Shown here: positions 54,402 through 63,423 of the stretch, in pieces
How positions within the stretch are numbered: the first letter of the stretch is position 1
How the letters are laid out: the number at the start of each line of letters is the position of its first letter
Made by a program: the position numbers and the translations under genes
NCBI RefSeq assembly: GCF_000426385.1
Contig: NZ_AUFG01000007.1
Span: 1 to 64,000, forward strand
Source of the DNA: Arsenicicoccus bolidensis DSM 15745
GTDB lineage: Bacteria; Actinomycetota; Actinomycetes; Actinomycetales; Dermatophilaceae
Length of the DNA stretch: 64,000 nt
Direction: 5' to 3'
Notes under the pieces: generated by a model
Database searches by the model: none
What the model was told of the DNA's origin: nothing
Seen by the model: the letters and a program-made list of their open reading frames with translations, nothing else

Positions 54402-55026
54402 TCAGCCCCTCCGGCATGCGCCCAGGAGTAGGTCCGCAACGAGGTCAAGGTCGTCCATCGAGATGTCAGCATCTCCAGACTGTCTCAGAGCGCGCAGCGA
54501 CTGGGCACGCCGACGGACGAACCACAGGTCCACGTGCAGCGCGACGTCCGCAGAGACACGCTGCGAGAGATCTGCCAGCCCGGCCCTGACCAGGGGACCT
54601 GACCCGGCATCCAGGGCAAGCCGCACGATGTCCATCAGGTCCGTCGCCTGCTTCTCCGCAGACCGGTTCATGATGGCTTGCAGCTTCATGGCCACGAGCG
54701 GCCCCGGCTGCGAGACGCGGGCGACCACGACGACCGGAGGCCCGTCCGAGGGGATCGCCTCGAGCATCAGCGGCGTGGCGGTGTCGTTGGCCCACGCGTG
54801 CGCCGAAGCGTGCCGATCTCAACACCTCGAGGTGCGGCGCATCGCGAGACCCTCGGTCGACGATGTCCAGGTCCACCGTGGCTCGATACGGACGAGCCAG
54901 GCGCGGGAGGACCGCCAACCCCCCGACGACCACCGGGGGCTCCCCGAGGAGATGGGTGACCTCGCGCACCCCGTGCACCACGGTCGTCATGGCGTCGCCG
55001 AAGAAGACGACCCGGTCACCAGACAC
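54402..55026 (-). pseudogene. AbiEii-like nucleotidyltransferase toxin, frameshifted
   Basis: The first part (GTG 55026 to about 54815) has the MNT-fold start VVVGGLAVLPRLARPYRATVDLDIVDRG, with the GG and DLD nucleotidyltransferase residues. The rest continues in another frame from about 54800: HAWANDTATPLMLEAIPS, then VAMKLQAIMNRSAEKQATDLMDIVRLAL, the AbiEii/AbiGii helical motif with conserved lysine and aspartate. A single-base change around 54800-54830 would rejoin them. The start overlaps the end of the AbiEi-like gene by 11 bases, as in type IV toxin-antitoxin operons. The toxin is therefore probably dead. Confidence 0.7.
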
Positions 55027-56023
55027 GCGTGAACTCCTCTGCCGGGTCCCAGTGCTCGAGGACCTCGCGTCCCCGCCCAGCGTCCTTGGCCAGGTCCAGA
55101 GCGACGAAGAGAGGATGCGCGAGCGGCCAAGGCCCCCCAGAGCCCGCTGGCGTTCTCAGCGTCACCACGGAGGGCACGGGCGCCAGGCGCAGCGTGATCC
55201 GAGCCTCGTTCCCTGACGGTGCCGCGCCAAGGAGCCTCTCGGCCCTGCGCAGGGTGATCTCGTCGGGCACGTAGCAGTCAGGCACCTGGTCGCGCCTCGC
55301 CGCCACTGGAGCCCCGTAGGCAGCGGCGGCCAGGGTGCCGGTCAAGGCCCACCCCGGCGAGCCCGGACCCGCCCCGTGGTCGAACAGCCCCATTCGTAGT
55401 GCGTCGGCCTGCACCGGGTCAGCCAGATCGGGGGCGCGAACGAAGGAGAACGTGGCGCTCGGCCATCGTGGCACCAAGGCCCAGAACAGCTCGGTGCCAA
55501 GGGGGCGATTGTCCTGGCCGATCAAGCCATCTCCCCGCAGGAGCGCGAGAAGGTGCGAGACGGTGCCCGCAGACCTGCCGAGCTCCCGCCCCAGCTCGCG
55601 CACACCGCGGCGCCGGGCCGGGTCGAGCAGAAGGGTGGCCGCGATCTCAGCACCCGCCCGACCGGCCAGCGCATCCGACCTGGCCGCAGTCGTTCGCACC
55701 GGCTCGATGTCGGCGGCGACGAACAACCCCGGGGCCCGTAGCGACAGCCGCCCGCGCCGGTCCAGGTATCCGGCATGAGCAGCATCCAGCACGGAGCGTG
55801 CACCCTGCGTGACCCGATCGGCATCCAGCATGAGCGTGGCGTCGCCACTGTCTCGGGCGTCGAGCAGCCGTCGGGCGACCTCGTCCGTGACCAGGCTCCT
55901 CCTTACGACCTCTACCCGCAGCGCCACCCCGTCCGGGTCGACCAGCACGGACGCGCCCTCGAGACCCGCGGCGGGGACCCCCGCTTGAGCCATCGCATCT
56001 GCCACCACCCTGGCGTCTGACAT
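55016..56023 (-). CDS. AbiEi-like antitoxin / winged-helix regulator
   Basis: A 335-residue protein. A central winged helix reads RRRGVRELGRELGRSAGTVSHLLALLRGDGLIG. The C-terminal part (WALTGTLAAAAYGAPVAA, YVPDEITLRRAERLLGA, HPLFVALDLAKDAGRGREVLEHW) is typical of the larger AbiEi-family antitoxins, which neutralise AbiEii toxins and repress their own promoter. ATG 56023 is chosen because longer starts run into helD antisense sequence. A TTGACA-like -35 and inverted repeats lie upstream. Its toxin partner is frameshifted. Confidence 0.75.
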   Translation of the reverse strand: MSDARVVADAMAQAGVPAAGLEGASVLVDPDGVALRVEVVRRSLVTDEVARRLLDARDSGDATLMLDADRVTQGARSVLDAAHAGYLDRRGRLSLRAPGLFVAADIEPVRTTAARSDALAGRAGAEIAATLLLDPARRRGVRELGRELGRSAGTVSHLLALLRGDGLIGQDNRPLGTELFWALVPRWPSATFSFVRAPDLADPVQADALRMGLFDHGAGPGSPGWALTGTLAAAAYGAPVAARRDQVPDCYVPDEITLRRAERLLGAAPSGNEARITLRLAPVPSVVTLRTPAGSGGPWPLAHPLFVALDLAKDAGRGREVLEHWDPAEEFTRVW

Positions 56024-56041
56024 AGATCCACCGTCCGCCCT

Positions 56042-56086
56042 GTTCGACGTTCTGTCAATATCGAACGGTGAACATCTGTTGTTCAC
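56042..56086. promoter_or_regulatory. Two inverted repeats between abiEi-like and helD-like genes
   Basis: GTTCGA (56042-56047) pairs with TCGAAC (56061-56066), and GTGAACA (56068-56074) pairs perfectly with TGTTCAC (56080-56086) across five bases. The region also carries TTGACA on the minus strand, a -35 for the abiEi-like gene. AbiEi proteins are known to repress from inverted repeats at their promoters, so autoregulation is the simplest reading. Confidence 0.5.
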
Positions 56087-56188
56087 ACCTACGTGGTCCG
56101 GCAACGGGCGGACGCGACTAGAGTGGATGGTTCCGTGGTCGCGCCCCCGCGACCCGCACCGACGCGAGATCAGCAGGTGAGAGCACAC

Positions 56189-58408
56189 GTGACGGATGCC
56201 GAGCAGACCCCCGCCACCCCGGCGGAGGAGGCCCTGCGCGCCGAGCTGGCGGTCGAGCAGGAGCACGTCGACCGCGTCTACACCGAGCTCGAGCGGGCGT
56301 CCGTGCGGGCCCGGCTGCTGGAGACCGAGGGGCTGAGCCGCGGGCGCACCGACCGGGTCGGAGACGTCCGTGACGAGGAGGCGTCCGCGCTCTTCGAGCG
56401 GGACGCCCTGATGTTCAACGCCGCTCGCCGCCGCGCCTCGCTCGACAGCCAGCACGAGGGCCTGGTCTTCGGCCGGCTCGACATCGATCACCCCACCGGC
56501 CCCGGCGAGGGACGCGAGGTCCGCTATGTCGGACGGCTCGGCGTGCGCGACGAGGAGTACGAGCCGCTCGTCATCGACTGGCGCGCCCCGGCCGCCGCCC
56601 CCTTCTACCGCTCCACCCCCGTCGAGCCCATGGGTGTCCTGCGCCGCCGCGTGCTGCGGTGCCGCGGCCCGCGGGTGATCGGCGTGGAGGACGACCTCAT
56701 GGTGCCCGAGGCGCCGGACGACATCGTCGTGATCGGCGACGGGGCGCTGATGGCCGCCCTCACCCGCTCGCGCGGCGCCCGCATGCGCGACATCGTCGCG
56801 ACGATCCAGCAGCACCAGGACGAGGCCATCCGCGCCAAGGCCTCGGGGGTCACCGAGATCACCGGCGGCCCGGGCACCGGCAAGACCGTCGTCGCGCTGC
56901 ACCGCGCGGCCTACCTCCTCTACTCCGACCGTCGCCGCTTCGAGAGCGGCGGGGTGCTCGTCGTGGGCCCGAGCGCCGCCTACACGGCCTACATCGAGCG
57001 CGTGCTGCCGTCGCTCGGTGAGGACTCGGTCTCCCTGCGGGCGCTCGGCGACCTCGTCGACGGCATGTCGACCGACCGCGTCGACTCCCCCGCCGCGGCG
57101 GCGATCAAGGGCTCCCTGCGCATGCGCTCGGTCCTCGCCCGCGCCGCTCGCGGCCGGGACCCGTTGGCCCCCACGGAGTTCCGCGCCATGATCTCCGGCC
57201 ACCCCGTCCGCCTCGACGCCAGCGCGCTCGACCGCGTCCGCCGCCGGGTCCTGCGCCACCAGCGCCGCAACGGCTCGTGGGACGCCGCCGGTGAAGCCCT
57301 CGGCGAGGCCGCCTGGGCCACCGTGCACGGCGGGGACCGCGAGGAGTTCTTCGACGCCTACGACGACCACCTGGAGGTCGACGCCTTCCTGCGCGAGTGG
57401 TGGCGTCCCGTCGACCCTCGCGAGGTCCTGCTCTGGCTGGCCGACCCCGAGGTCCTGGCCCGGCACGCGCGCGGGATCCTGTCTGACACCGAGCAGGCGG
57501 AGGTCGTCGCCTCGATGCAGGTCGCGCTCCGCACCGGCACCTGGTCGGTGGCCGACGTCGCCCTCGTCGACGACGTCGCGGCCCGCCTCGGCCCGGTCGT
57601 CGAGCTCGAGCAGGAGGAGCGCGGCTTCTACGAGATCGAGGAGCTGGACGCCACCGAGCGCCACGGCGTGCAGGAGGTCGTCGTCGGCCGTCAGCGCCTG
57701 GCCGCCGTCGAGCCCCGCGCCGAGCTCGCGCCCGCCACGGCTCGCGAGCGCCTGCTGTCCGGGCGGATCGGCGACGTCGACGAGTACGCCCACGTCCTCG
57801 TCGACGAGGCCCAGGACGTCTCCCCCATGCAGTGGCGGTCCCTCGGCCGACGCGGCCGCTGGGGCTCCTGGACCGTGGTCGGCGACGCCGCCCAGGCGTC
57901 GTGGCCCGACCCCGTCGAGGCGGCCGCGGCCCGCGAGGAGGCCTGGGGCGGCAAGGAGCCCGCGCGCTTCCACATGACGACCAACTACCGCAACGCCGCC
58001 GAGATCTTCGACTACGCCTCCCGCGTCATCCGCGCCGCGGTGCCGGACGCCGACATCCCGCAGGCCGTCCGCGAGACCGGCGTCGACCCGGTCGAGCTCG
58101 ACGTCCCCCGCGCCGAGGTCGCCGAGCAGGTCGTCGCCGTGGCCGGGGGCCTCCTCGACGAGGTCGACGGCCTTGTGACGGTCATCCTGCCGGCGTCCTG
58201 GGACGTGCTGCGCCCGGCGCTGGAGCCGCTGGGAGACCGCGTCGTCGCCATCGACCCGCTGTCCACCAAGGGTCTCGAGTACGACGCGACGGTGGTCGTC
58301 GACCCGGACGCGATCGTGGCCGAGACCGCGGGCGGCATACGGACCCTGTATGTCGTGCTGACGCGCGCAGCCCACCGCATGACGGTGATCCGCCCCGACA
58401 CACGCTGA
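56189..58408 (+). CDS. HelD-like UvrD/REP-family ATPase
   Basis: A 739-residue superfamily 1 ATPase. The N-terminal helical part (EEALRAELAVEQEHVDRVYTELERA) resembles the coiled coil that HelD inserts into RNA polymerase. ITGGPGTGKTVVALHRAAYLLY is Walker A, VDEAQDVSPMQWRSL Walker B, VVGDAAQASW and TTNYRNAAEIFDYA follow, and the C-terminal motifs include STKGLEYDATVVVDPD. HelD removes RNA polymerase from stalled complexes; the HelR branch gives rifamycin tolerance. I chose GTG 56189 after AGGTGAGAG; GTG 56177 is possible. Confidence 0.88.
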   Translation: MTDAEQTPATPAEEALRAELAVEQEHVDRVYTELERASVRARLLETEGLSRGRTDRVGDVRDEEASALFERDALMFNAARRRASLDSQHEGLVFGRLDIDHPTGPGEGREVRYVGRLGVRDEEYEPLVIDWRAPAAAPFYRSTPVEPMGVLRRRVLRCRGPRVIGVEDDLMVPEAPDDIVVIGDGALMAALTRSRGARMRDIVATIQQHQDEAIRAKASGVTEITGGPGTGKTVVALHRAAYLLYSDRRRFESGGVLVVGPSAAYTAYIERVLPSLGEDSVSLRALGDLVDGMSTDRVDSPAAAAIKGSLRMRSVLARAARGRDPLAPTEFRAMISGHPVRLDASALDRVRRRVLRHQRRNGSWDAAGEALGEAAWATVHGGDREEFFDAYDDHLEVDAFLREWWRPVDPREVLLWLADPEVLARHARGILSDTEQAEVVASMQVALRTGTWSVADVALVDDVAARLGPVVELEQEERGFYEIEELDATERHGVQEVVVGRQRLAAVEPRAELAPATARERLLSGRIGDVDEYAHVLVDEAQDVSPMQWRSLGRRGRWGSWTVVGDAAQASWPDPVEAAAAREEAWGGKEPARFHMTTNYRNAAEIFDYASRVIRAAVPDADIPQAVRETGVDPVELDVPRAEVAEQVVAVAGGLLDEVDGLVTVILPASWDVLRPALEPLGDRVVAIDPLSTKGLEYDATVVVDPDAIVAETAGGIRTLYVVLTRAAHRMTVIRPDTR

Positions 58409-58453
58409 GACGGGGCTACCCGCTCACGGGGTGACAGGACAGACTCAGGCCCC

Positions 58454-58786
58454 ATGAGCGAGCAGGACCACCGGTCGACCGAGACGGCGGGCGACGACCC
58501 GGTCCTCGCGGCCTACCGACAGAGCATCGACAACATCGACGCCGCCCTGATCCACATGCTGGCCGAGCGGTTCAAGGTCACGCAGAAGGTCGGGGAGTAC
58601 AAGGCGACCGCTGAGCTGCCGCCGGCCGACCCGTCCCGGGAGGAGCGGCAGATCGCGCGCCTGCGCCGCCTCGCCGAGGCCGCCGAGCTGGACCCGGAGT
58701 TCAGCGAGAAGTTCCTGCGCTTCGTGATCGACGAGGTCATCCACCACCACGAGCGGATCCGCGAGCGCGAGCACCGCGACCGCTGA
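58454..58786 (+). CDS. Chorismate mutase
   Basis: A 110-residue AroQ-fold protein that rearranges chorismate to prephenate for phenylalanine and tyrosine synthesis. The helical pattern AYRQSIDNIDAALIHMLAERFKVTQKVGEYKA, then PADPSREERQIARLRRLAEAAELDPEFSEKFLRFVIDEVIHHHERI, carries the catalytic arginine, lysine and glutamine-position residues of the type II family. It starts 45 bases after the HelD-like gene and ends before a strong terminator. Confidence 0.92.
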   Translation: MSEQDHRSTETAGDDPVLAAYRQSIDNIDAALIHMLAERFKVTQKVGEYKATAELPPADPSREERQIARLRRLAEAAELDPEFSEKFLRFVIDEVIHHHERIREREHRDR

Positions 58787-58805
58787 GACCCCCCGCCCCA
58801 ACACG

Positions 58806-58858
58806 CAAGATCGTGAGTGTTTCGTCCAACATCCTTGGACCAAACACTCACGATCTTG
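58806..58858. terminator. Bidirectional terminator between chorismate mutase gene and purA
   Basis: Two 24-base arms with one mismatch, beginning CAAGATCGTGAGTGTTTC, enclose the loop CATCC. The stem is strikingly AT-rich for this genome. It lies between convergent genes ending at 58786 and 58880. Confidence 0.75.
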
Positions 58859-58879
58859 GAGGGGGTAGAGGGCGGCCGA

Positions 58880-60250
<1,371 letters not shown>

Positions 60251-61249
60251 TCAGGGACGTTGCCGACCCGGTATGCCGCCGCTCCCGGCCGCCCGCCGGG
60301 CCACCGCCATGCCGAGCTGGAACCGCGTCTCGACGCCCGCCTCGTCCATGAGCAGCGCCACGCGTCGGCGCACCGTCCGCAGGGACACCCCCAGGTGGCG
60401 CGCGATCACCTCGTCCTTGTGCCCGGCGGCCAGGAGGGTGAGCAGCCGGCGGGTGTCGCCGTCGTCGGCCGCGGCGTCCGGCGGAGGCTGGCCGGCCTCC
60501 CACGCGAGGTCGAAGAGCCGCTGGAACGCGGCGACCAGCATGGGGTCCCGCACCTTGACGTAGTCCGCCTCCAGGCTCCCCCAGTCGGTGGTGGCGAGCA
60601 CGAGATCGTCGCCGAAGACGACGAACTCGCTGAGCGGCTCGCGCACGAGACGCTGCTCCTCCCCCACCTTCGCGAACCGCGCCATCCACATCCGGGAGGA
60701 CGCCGACGCGATGGCGGCCATGGGATACAGCGAGCGCATCGACCGGCCCGACTCGATGGTGCGGCGGGACAGGTCGAGGACCTGCTCGATCCCGTCCGGG
60801 CTCCAGTCGGCGGTGATGGCCGACGAGCGGATCACGCCCGTCGTGGTCTGGATGCCCTCCAGCACGACGCCCGTCATGAGGTCCGCGGGTACGACCTCCC
60901 AGGTGGGGCGGCGGACGCCGGATCGCGCACCGGTGTGGTCCACCGCGAAGTGCGCGATGGCGTTGCGGGTGCGCTCGAGGTTGCCCTGGCGCCGGCGCAC
61001 GTCGTGCAGGCCCGACTCCACGAGCCTGCCGATGGCGGCGCGAGGGTCGTCGGCGTCCAGCATCCCGTCGGCCGTCTCGGTGACCAGTCCCCGGTCGACC
61101 AGGTGCGCCGCCGCCGACCGGACCGCGTCCTCCGACCACCCGAGCCGGCCCGCCAGCTCGTCGACGCTGACGGGGGCGCTGCGGAGTACTCGTCGGTAGA
61201 GCCGCTCGGCATCGCGATCGATGTCCAGGGAGCTGAGGAAAGAGGTCAT
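60251..61249 (-). CDS. Two-HTH transcriptional regulator (TrmB-like head, LuxR-type tail)
   Basis: A 332-residue regulator. The N-terminal winged helix (VSVDELAGRLGWSEDAVRSAAAHLVDRGLV, residues 27-56 or so) resembles TrmB/MarR-type heads. A middle PLD-like or GAF-like region (about 90-265) probably senses a ligand. The C-terminus has a LuxR-type HTH, TLLAAGHKDEVIARHLGVSLRTVRRRVALLMDEAGVETRFQLG. Proteins of this design are common in Actinobacteria and rarely characterised. No clear target operon; it may act on itself or on an unlinked gene. Confidence 0.82.
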   Translation of the reverse strand: MTSFLSSLDIDRDAERLYRRVLRSAPVSVDELAGRLGWSEDAVRSAAAHLVDRGLVTETADGMLDADDPRAAIGRLVESGLHDVRRRQGNLERTRNAIAHFAVDHTGARSGVRRPTWEVVPADLMTGVVLEGIQTTTGVIRSSAITADWSPDGIEQVLDLSRRTIESGRSMRSLYPMAAIASASSRMWMARFAKVGEEQRLVREPLSEFVVFGDDLVLATTDWGSLEADYVKVRDPMLVAAFQRLFDLAWEAGQPPPDAAADDGDTRRLLTLLAAGHKDEVIARHLGVSLRTVRRRVALLMDEAGVETRFQLGMAVARRAAGSGGIPGRQRP

Positions 61250-61454
61250 CGCACCTGCTCAGGAAGGGTGTTACAGATTCTTCTTGGCAGGTTAGTGCCA
61301 TTGGCCGAAAAGCGACACCTGAGCACGCTGCGTTGCGACATACTGGGGACAACGCGAACGAACAACACGCGATGTGACTGAGCACCACGTCGTGATCGAT
61401 CGCGGACACGAGGCCACGCGCTTGATGGCGGCGCAAGCCTCACAGGGGGAACAG

Positions 61455-61481
61455 GTGCCGGGGCAGGGGATGCCCCGGCAC
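61455..61481. terminator. Second hairpin in the DUF3151/fbaA terminator region
   Basis: GTGCCGGGGCA and TGCCCCGGCAC pair perfectly around a five-base loop. It lies just beyond the larger hairpin at 61498-61552, in a tandem arrangement. The rest of 61250-61454 is AT-richer and probably the promoter region of the regulator ending at 60251; no gene is seen there. Confidence 0.6.
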
Positions 61482-61497
61482 CACCCATGTCCAGACC

Positions 61498-61552
61498 GTA
61501 TGACGAGAGCGCGCCCTCCCGGTGAGACCGGGAGGGCGCGCTCTCGTCATAC
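61498..61552. terminator. Terminator of the fbaA-DUF3151 operon
   Basis: Two perfect 25-base arms beginning GTATGACGAGAGCGCGCC surround a five-base loop, 21 bases beyond the DUF3151 stop. The length and perfection are exceptional. Confidence 0.8.
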
Positions 61553-61573
61553 CTGTGTCGGCAGACGGCAGGG

Positions 61574-61999
61574 TCACTCCTGCGGAGGGACCAGGCCCAT
61601 CTGGCGCGCCGCCTCCATCGAGGAGTCGCGCAGCAGCTGGGCGCAGCGCTCCCGCTCGTCCTCCTCGCCGATGGCGTCCGCCGCGTAGGCGAGCGCTGCG
61701 ACGGCACAAAGGAATCCGCGGTTGGGCTCGTGCTCCCAGGGGACCTCACCCTGACCGCGCCAGCCGGCGCGACGCAGCGAGTCGAGCCCACGGTGGTAGC
61801 CCGTGCGGGCGTAGGCGTAGGCCTCGACCGGGCGCCCACCCTGCAGGGCGGACTCCGCGAGCGTGGCCCAGGCCAGCGACGAGGTGGGGTTGGCCGCGGC
61901 CACGGCCATGGCGTCCTGCCCGGACGCGAGCGACGCGGCCGCCGGGTCCACCGGCAGCCGCGTCGGCTCGGGCCCCAGCAGGTTGGGGCGCTCAGTCAT
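61574..61999 (-). CDS. DUF3151 family protein
   Basis: A 141-residue soluble protein: NLLGPEPTRLPVDPAAASLA, NPTSSLAWATLAESAL, VEAYAYARTGYHRGLDSLRRAGWRGQGEVPWEHEPNRGFLCAVAALAYAADAIGE in parts. This is the DUF3151 signature; the helical repeats look TPR-like. Function is unknown, but its place right after fbaA is conserved in Micrococcales. It starts 12 bases after the fbaA stop, so it is in the same transcript. Confidence 0.9.
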   Translation of the reverse strand: MTERPNLLGPEPTRLPVDPAAASLASGQDAMAVAAANPTSSLAWATLAESALQGGRPVEAYAYARTGYHRGLDSLRRAGWRGQGEVPWEHEPNRGFLCAVAALAYAADAIGEEDERERCAQLLRDSSMEAARQMGLVPPQE

Positions 62000-62011
62000 G
62001 CAGTCCTCGAC

Positions 62012-63040
62012 TCACTTGTGGGTGCCGGCGGAACGCAGGTTCTCGCAGGCCTCGATGACACGGCGGGCCATGCCGGCCTCCGCCTCCTTGCCCCACGCGC
62101 GCGGGTCGTACTGCTTCTTGTTGCCGACCTCGCCGTCGATCTTGAGGACGCCGCTGTAGTTCTTCAGCATCCAGTCGGCGACCGGGCGCGTGAAGGCGTA
62201 CTGGGTGTCGGTGTCGACGTTCATCTTGATGACGCCGTAGTCGACCGCGTCCGAGATCTCCTGCGGCAGGGAGCCCGAGCCGCCGTGGAAGACGAGGTCG
62301 AGCGGCTTGTCGCCCTTGTCGGTGCCGTACTTGGCGACGATCGCGTCCTGGCACTCCTTGAGGATCTCGGGGCGCAGCTTGACGTTGCCCGGCTTGTAGA
62401 CGCCGTGCACGTTGCCGAAGGTGAGGGCGGCCATGTAGCGACCCTTCTCGCCCAGGCCGAGCGCCTCGACGGTCTTCAGTGCGTCCTCGGTGGTGGTGTA
62501 GAGCTGGTCGTTGATCTCGTTGGCGACACCGTCCTCCTCGCCACCGACGACACCGATCTCGACCTCGAGGACGACGTCGAGCTTGTTGCAGATCGCGAGG
62601 AGCTCCTGGGCGATCTCGAGGTTGCGGTCTAGCGGCACGGCCGAGCCGTCCCACATGTGGGACTGGAAGATCGGGACGCCGTACTTCTCGTAGTTAGCCT
62701 CCGACGCCTTGAGCAGCGGGCGGACGAAGCCGTCCAGCTTGTTCTCGGGGCAGTGGTCCGTGTGGAGGGCGATGTTGACGTCGTAGTTCTTGGCGACCTC
62801 GGTGGCGTAGGCGGCGAGGGCCAGGGACCCGGTCACCATGTCCTTGATGGTCGAGCCGGAGAGGTACTCCGCGCCGCCGGTCGAGACCTGGAGGATGCCG
62901 TCGCTGCCGGCCTCGGCGAAACCGCGGATCGCTGCCGTCGCGGTCTGGGAGGAGGTGACGTTGATGGCCGGGTACGCGAAGGAGCCAGCCTTCGCGCGGT
63001 CGAGCATGTCGCGGTAGACCTCAGGGGTTGCGATGGGCAT
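62012..63040 (-). CDS. fbaA: Fructose-bisphosphate aldolase, class II
   Basis: Zinc-dependent glycolytic aldolase splitting fructose 1,6-bisphosphate. The 342-residue protein has YPAINVTSSQTATAAIRGFAEAGSDGILQVSTGGAEYLSG in parts, metal-binding ALHTDHCPENKLDGFVRPLL, HMWDGSAVPLDRNL, EIGVVGGEEDG, FGNVHGVYKPGNVKL and FHGGSGS. These are the class IIA motifs. ATG 63040 is preceded by an AAGGAGAACC-type ribosome binding site on its strand. Confidence 0.96.
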   Translation of the reverse strand: MPIATPEVYRDMLDRAKAGSFAYPAINVTSSQTATAAIRGFAEAGSDGILQVSTGGAEYLSGSTIKDMVTGSLALAAYATEVAKNYDVNIALHTDHCPENKLDGFVRPLLKASEANYEKYGVPIFQSHMWDGSAVPLDRNLEIAQELLAICNKLDVVLEVEIGVVGGEEDGVANEINDQLYTTTEDALKTVEALGLGEKGRYMAALTFGNVHGVYKPGNVKLRPEILKECQDAIVAKYGTDKGDKPLDLVFHGGSGSLPQEISDAVDYGVIKMNVDTDTQYAFTRPVADWMLKNYSGVLKIDGEVGNKKQYDPRAWGKEAEAGMARRVIEACENLRSAGTHK

Positions 63041-63252
63041 GTGCGGGTTCTCCTTCGGTTGGGCTGTCGGTGACCGGCACGGGGCCGGAGGCACGTTCCC
63101 ATCCTTCCATCACCGGGCCCAGGACGGCGACCGGCCCCCGCAGGGGTCCACCTGGTGGGCGCGAAACGCCACGGGACGGACACCCGCGAGGGCCGGGACG
63201 GTGCTGCACATGCTGCTGGGCACAGTGTGGTGCGCAGGGTGCTGGACACAGT

Positions 63253-63291
63253 GGTGCGCGATGCACCTCCCCCTCTGGTGCATCGCGCACC
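63253..63291. terminator. Strong hairpin downstream of the TrmH-family gene
   Basis: Perfect 14-base arms GGTGCGCGATGCAC and GTGCATCGCGCACC enclose an 11-base loop. Just to its left a degenerate direct repeat (GCTGGGCACAGTG and GCTGGACACAGTG) occurs at about 63218-63262. It lies about 100 bases downstream of the methyltransferase stop and could terminate it. The gap 63041-63391 otherwise contains only the two dispersed-element copies and the fbaA promoter region. Confidence 0.6.
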
Positions 63292-63336
63292 TCCAGGCTA
63301 GGAGACCCTCACCCCCACGCACATGGGTATCCGTAC

Positions 63337-63378
63337 CTACCTCAGGTAGTCACATCCGCCCGCCTTCGCACCCCAGGC
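63337..63378 (+). repeat. Dispersed 42-bp element, copy 3
   Basis: It begins CTACCTCAGGTAGTCACATC, continues CGCCCGCCTTCGC and ends CCCAGGC. It matches the copy at 414-455 with only a few differences and is followed nine bases later by another copy in the same orientation. Confidence 0.75.
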
Positions 63379-63386
63379 CGATGGAC

Positions 63387-63423
63387 CTACCTCAGGTAGG
63401 CATATCCGCCCACCTTCGCACCC
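63387..63423 (+). repeat. Dispersed element, copy 4, overlapping a coding end
   Basis: It begins CTACCTCAGGTAG, then GCATATCCGCCCACCTTCGC. The TGA stop of the methyltransferase gene (63392-63394 on this strand) lies inside the palindrome, and the last ten codons or so are made by the element. The tail after 63423 diverges from the other copies. Confidence 0.7.

Noticed and set aside
56042-56086. LexA/SOS box upstream of the HelD-like gene
   Set aside because: The GAACA and GTTCGA elements lack the actinobacterial SOS spacing (TCGAAC-N4-GTTCGA), and the neighbouring AbiEi-type regulator explains them better.
56087-56188. Rifamycin-associated element upstream of the HelD-like gene
   Set aside because: I looked for the GGGGCTTGC-type inverted repeat reported for rifamycin-induced genes and did not see it, so a HelR assignment is not claimed.
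55016-58375. A minus-strand open frame of 1119 codons
   Set aside because: Only its last 335 codons form a real gene (AbiEi-like, start 56023). The rest is antisense to the HelD-like gene with Asp/Val/Gly-rich low-complexity sequence.
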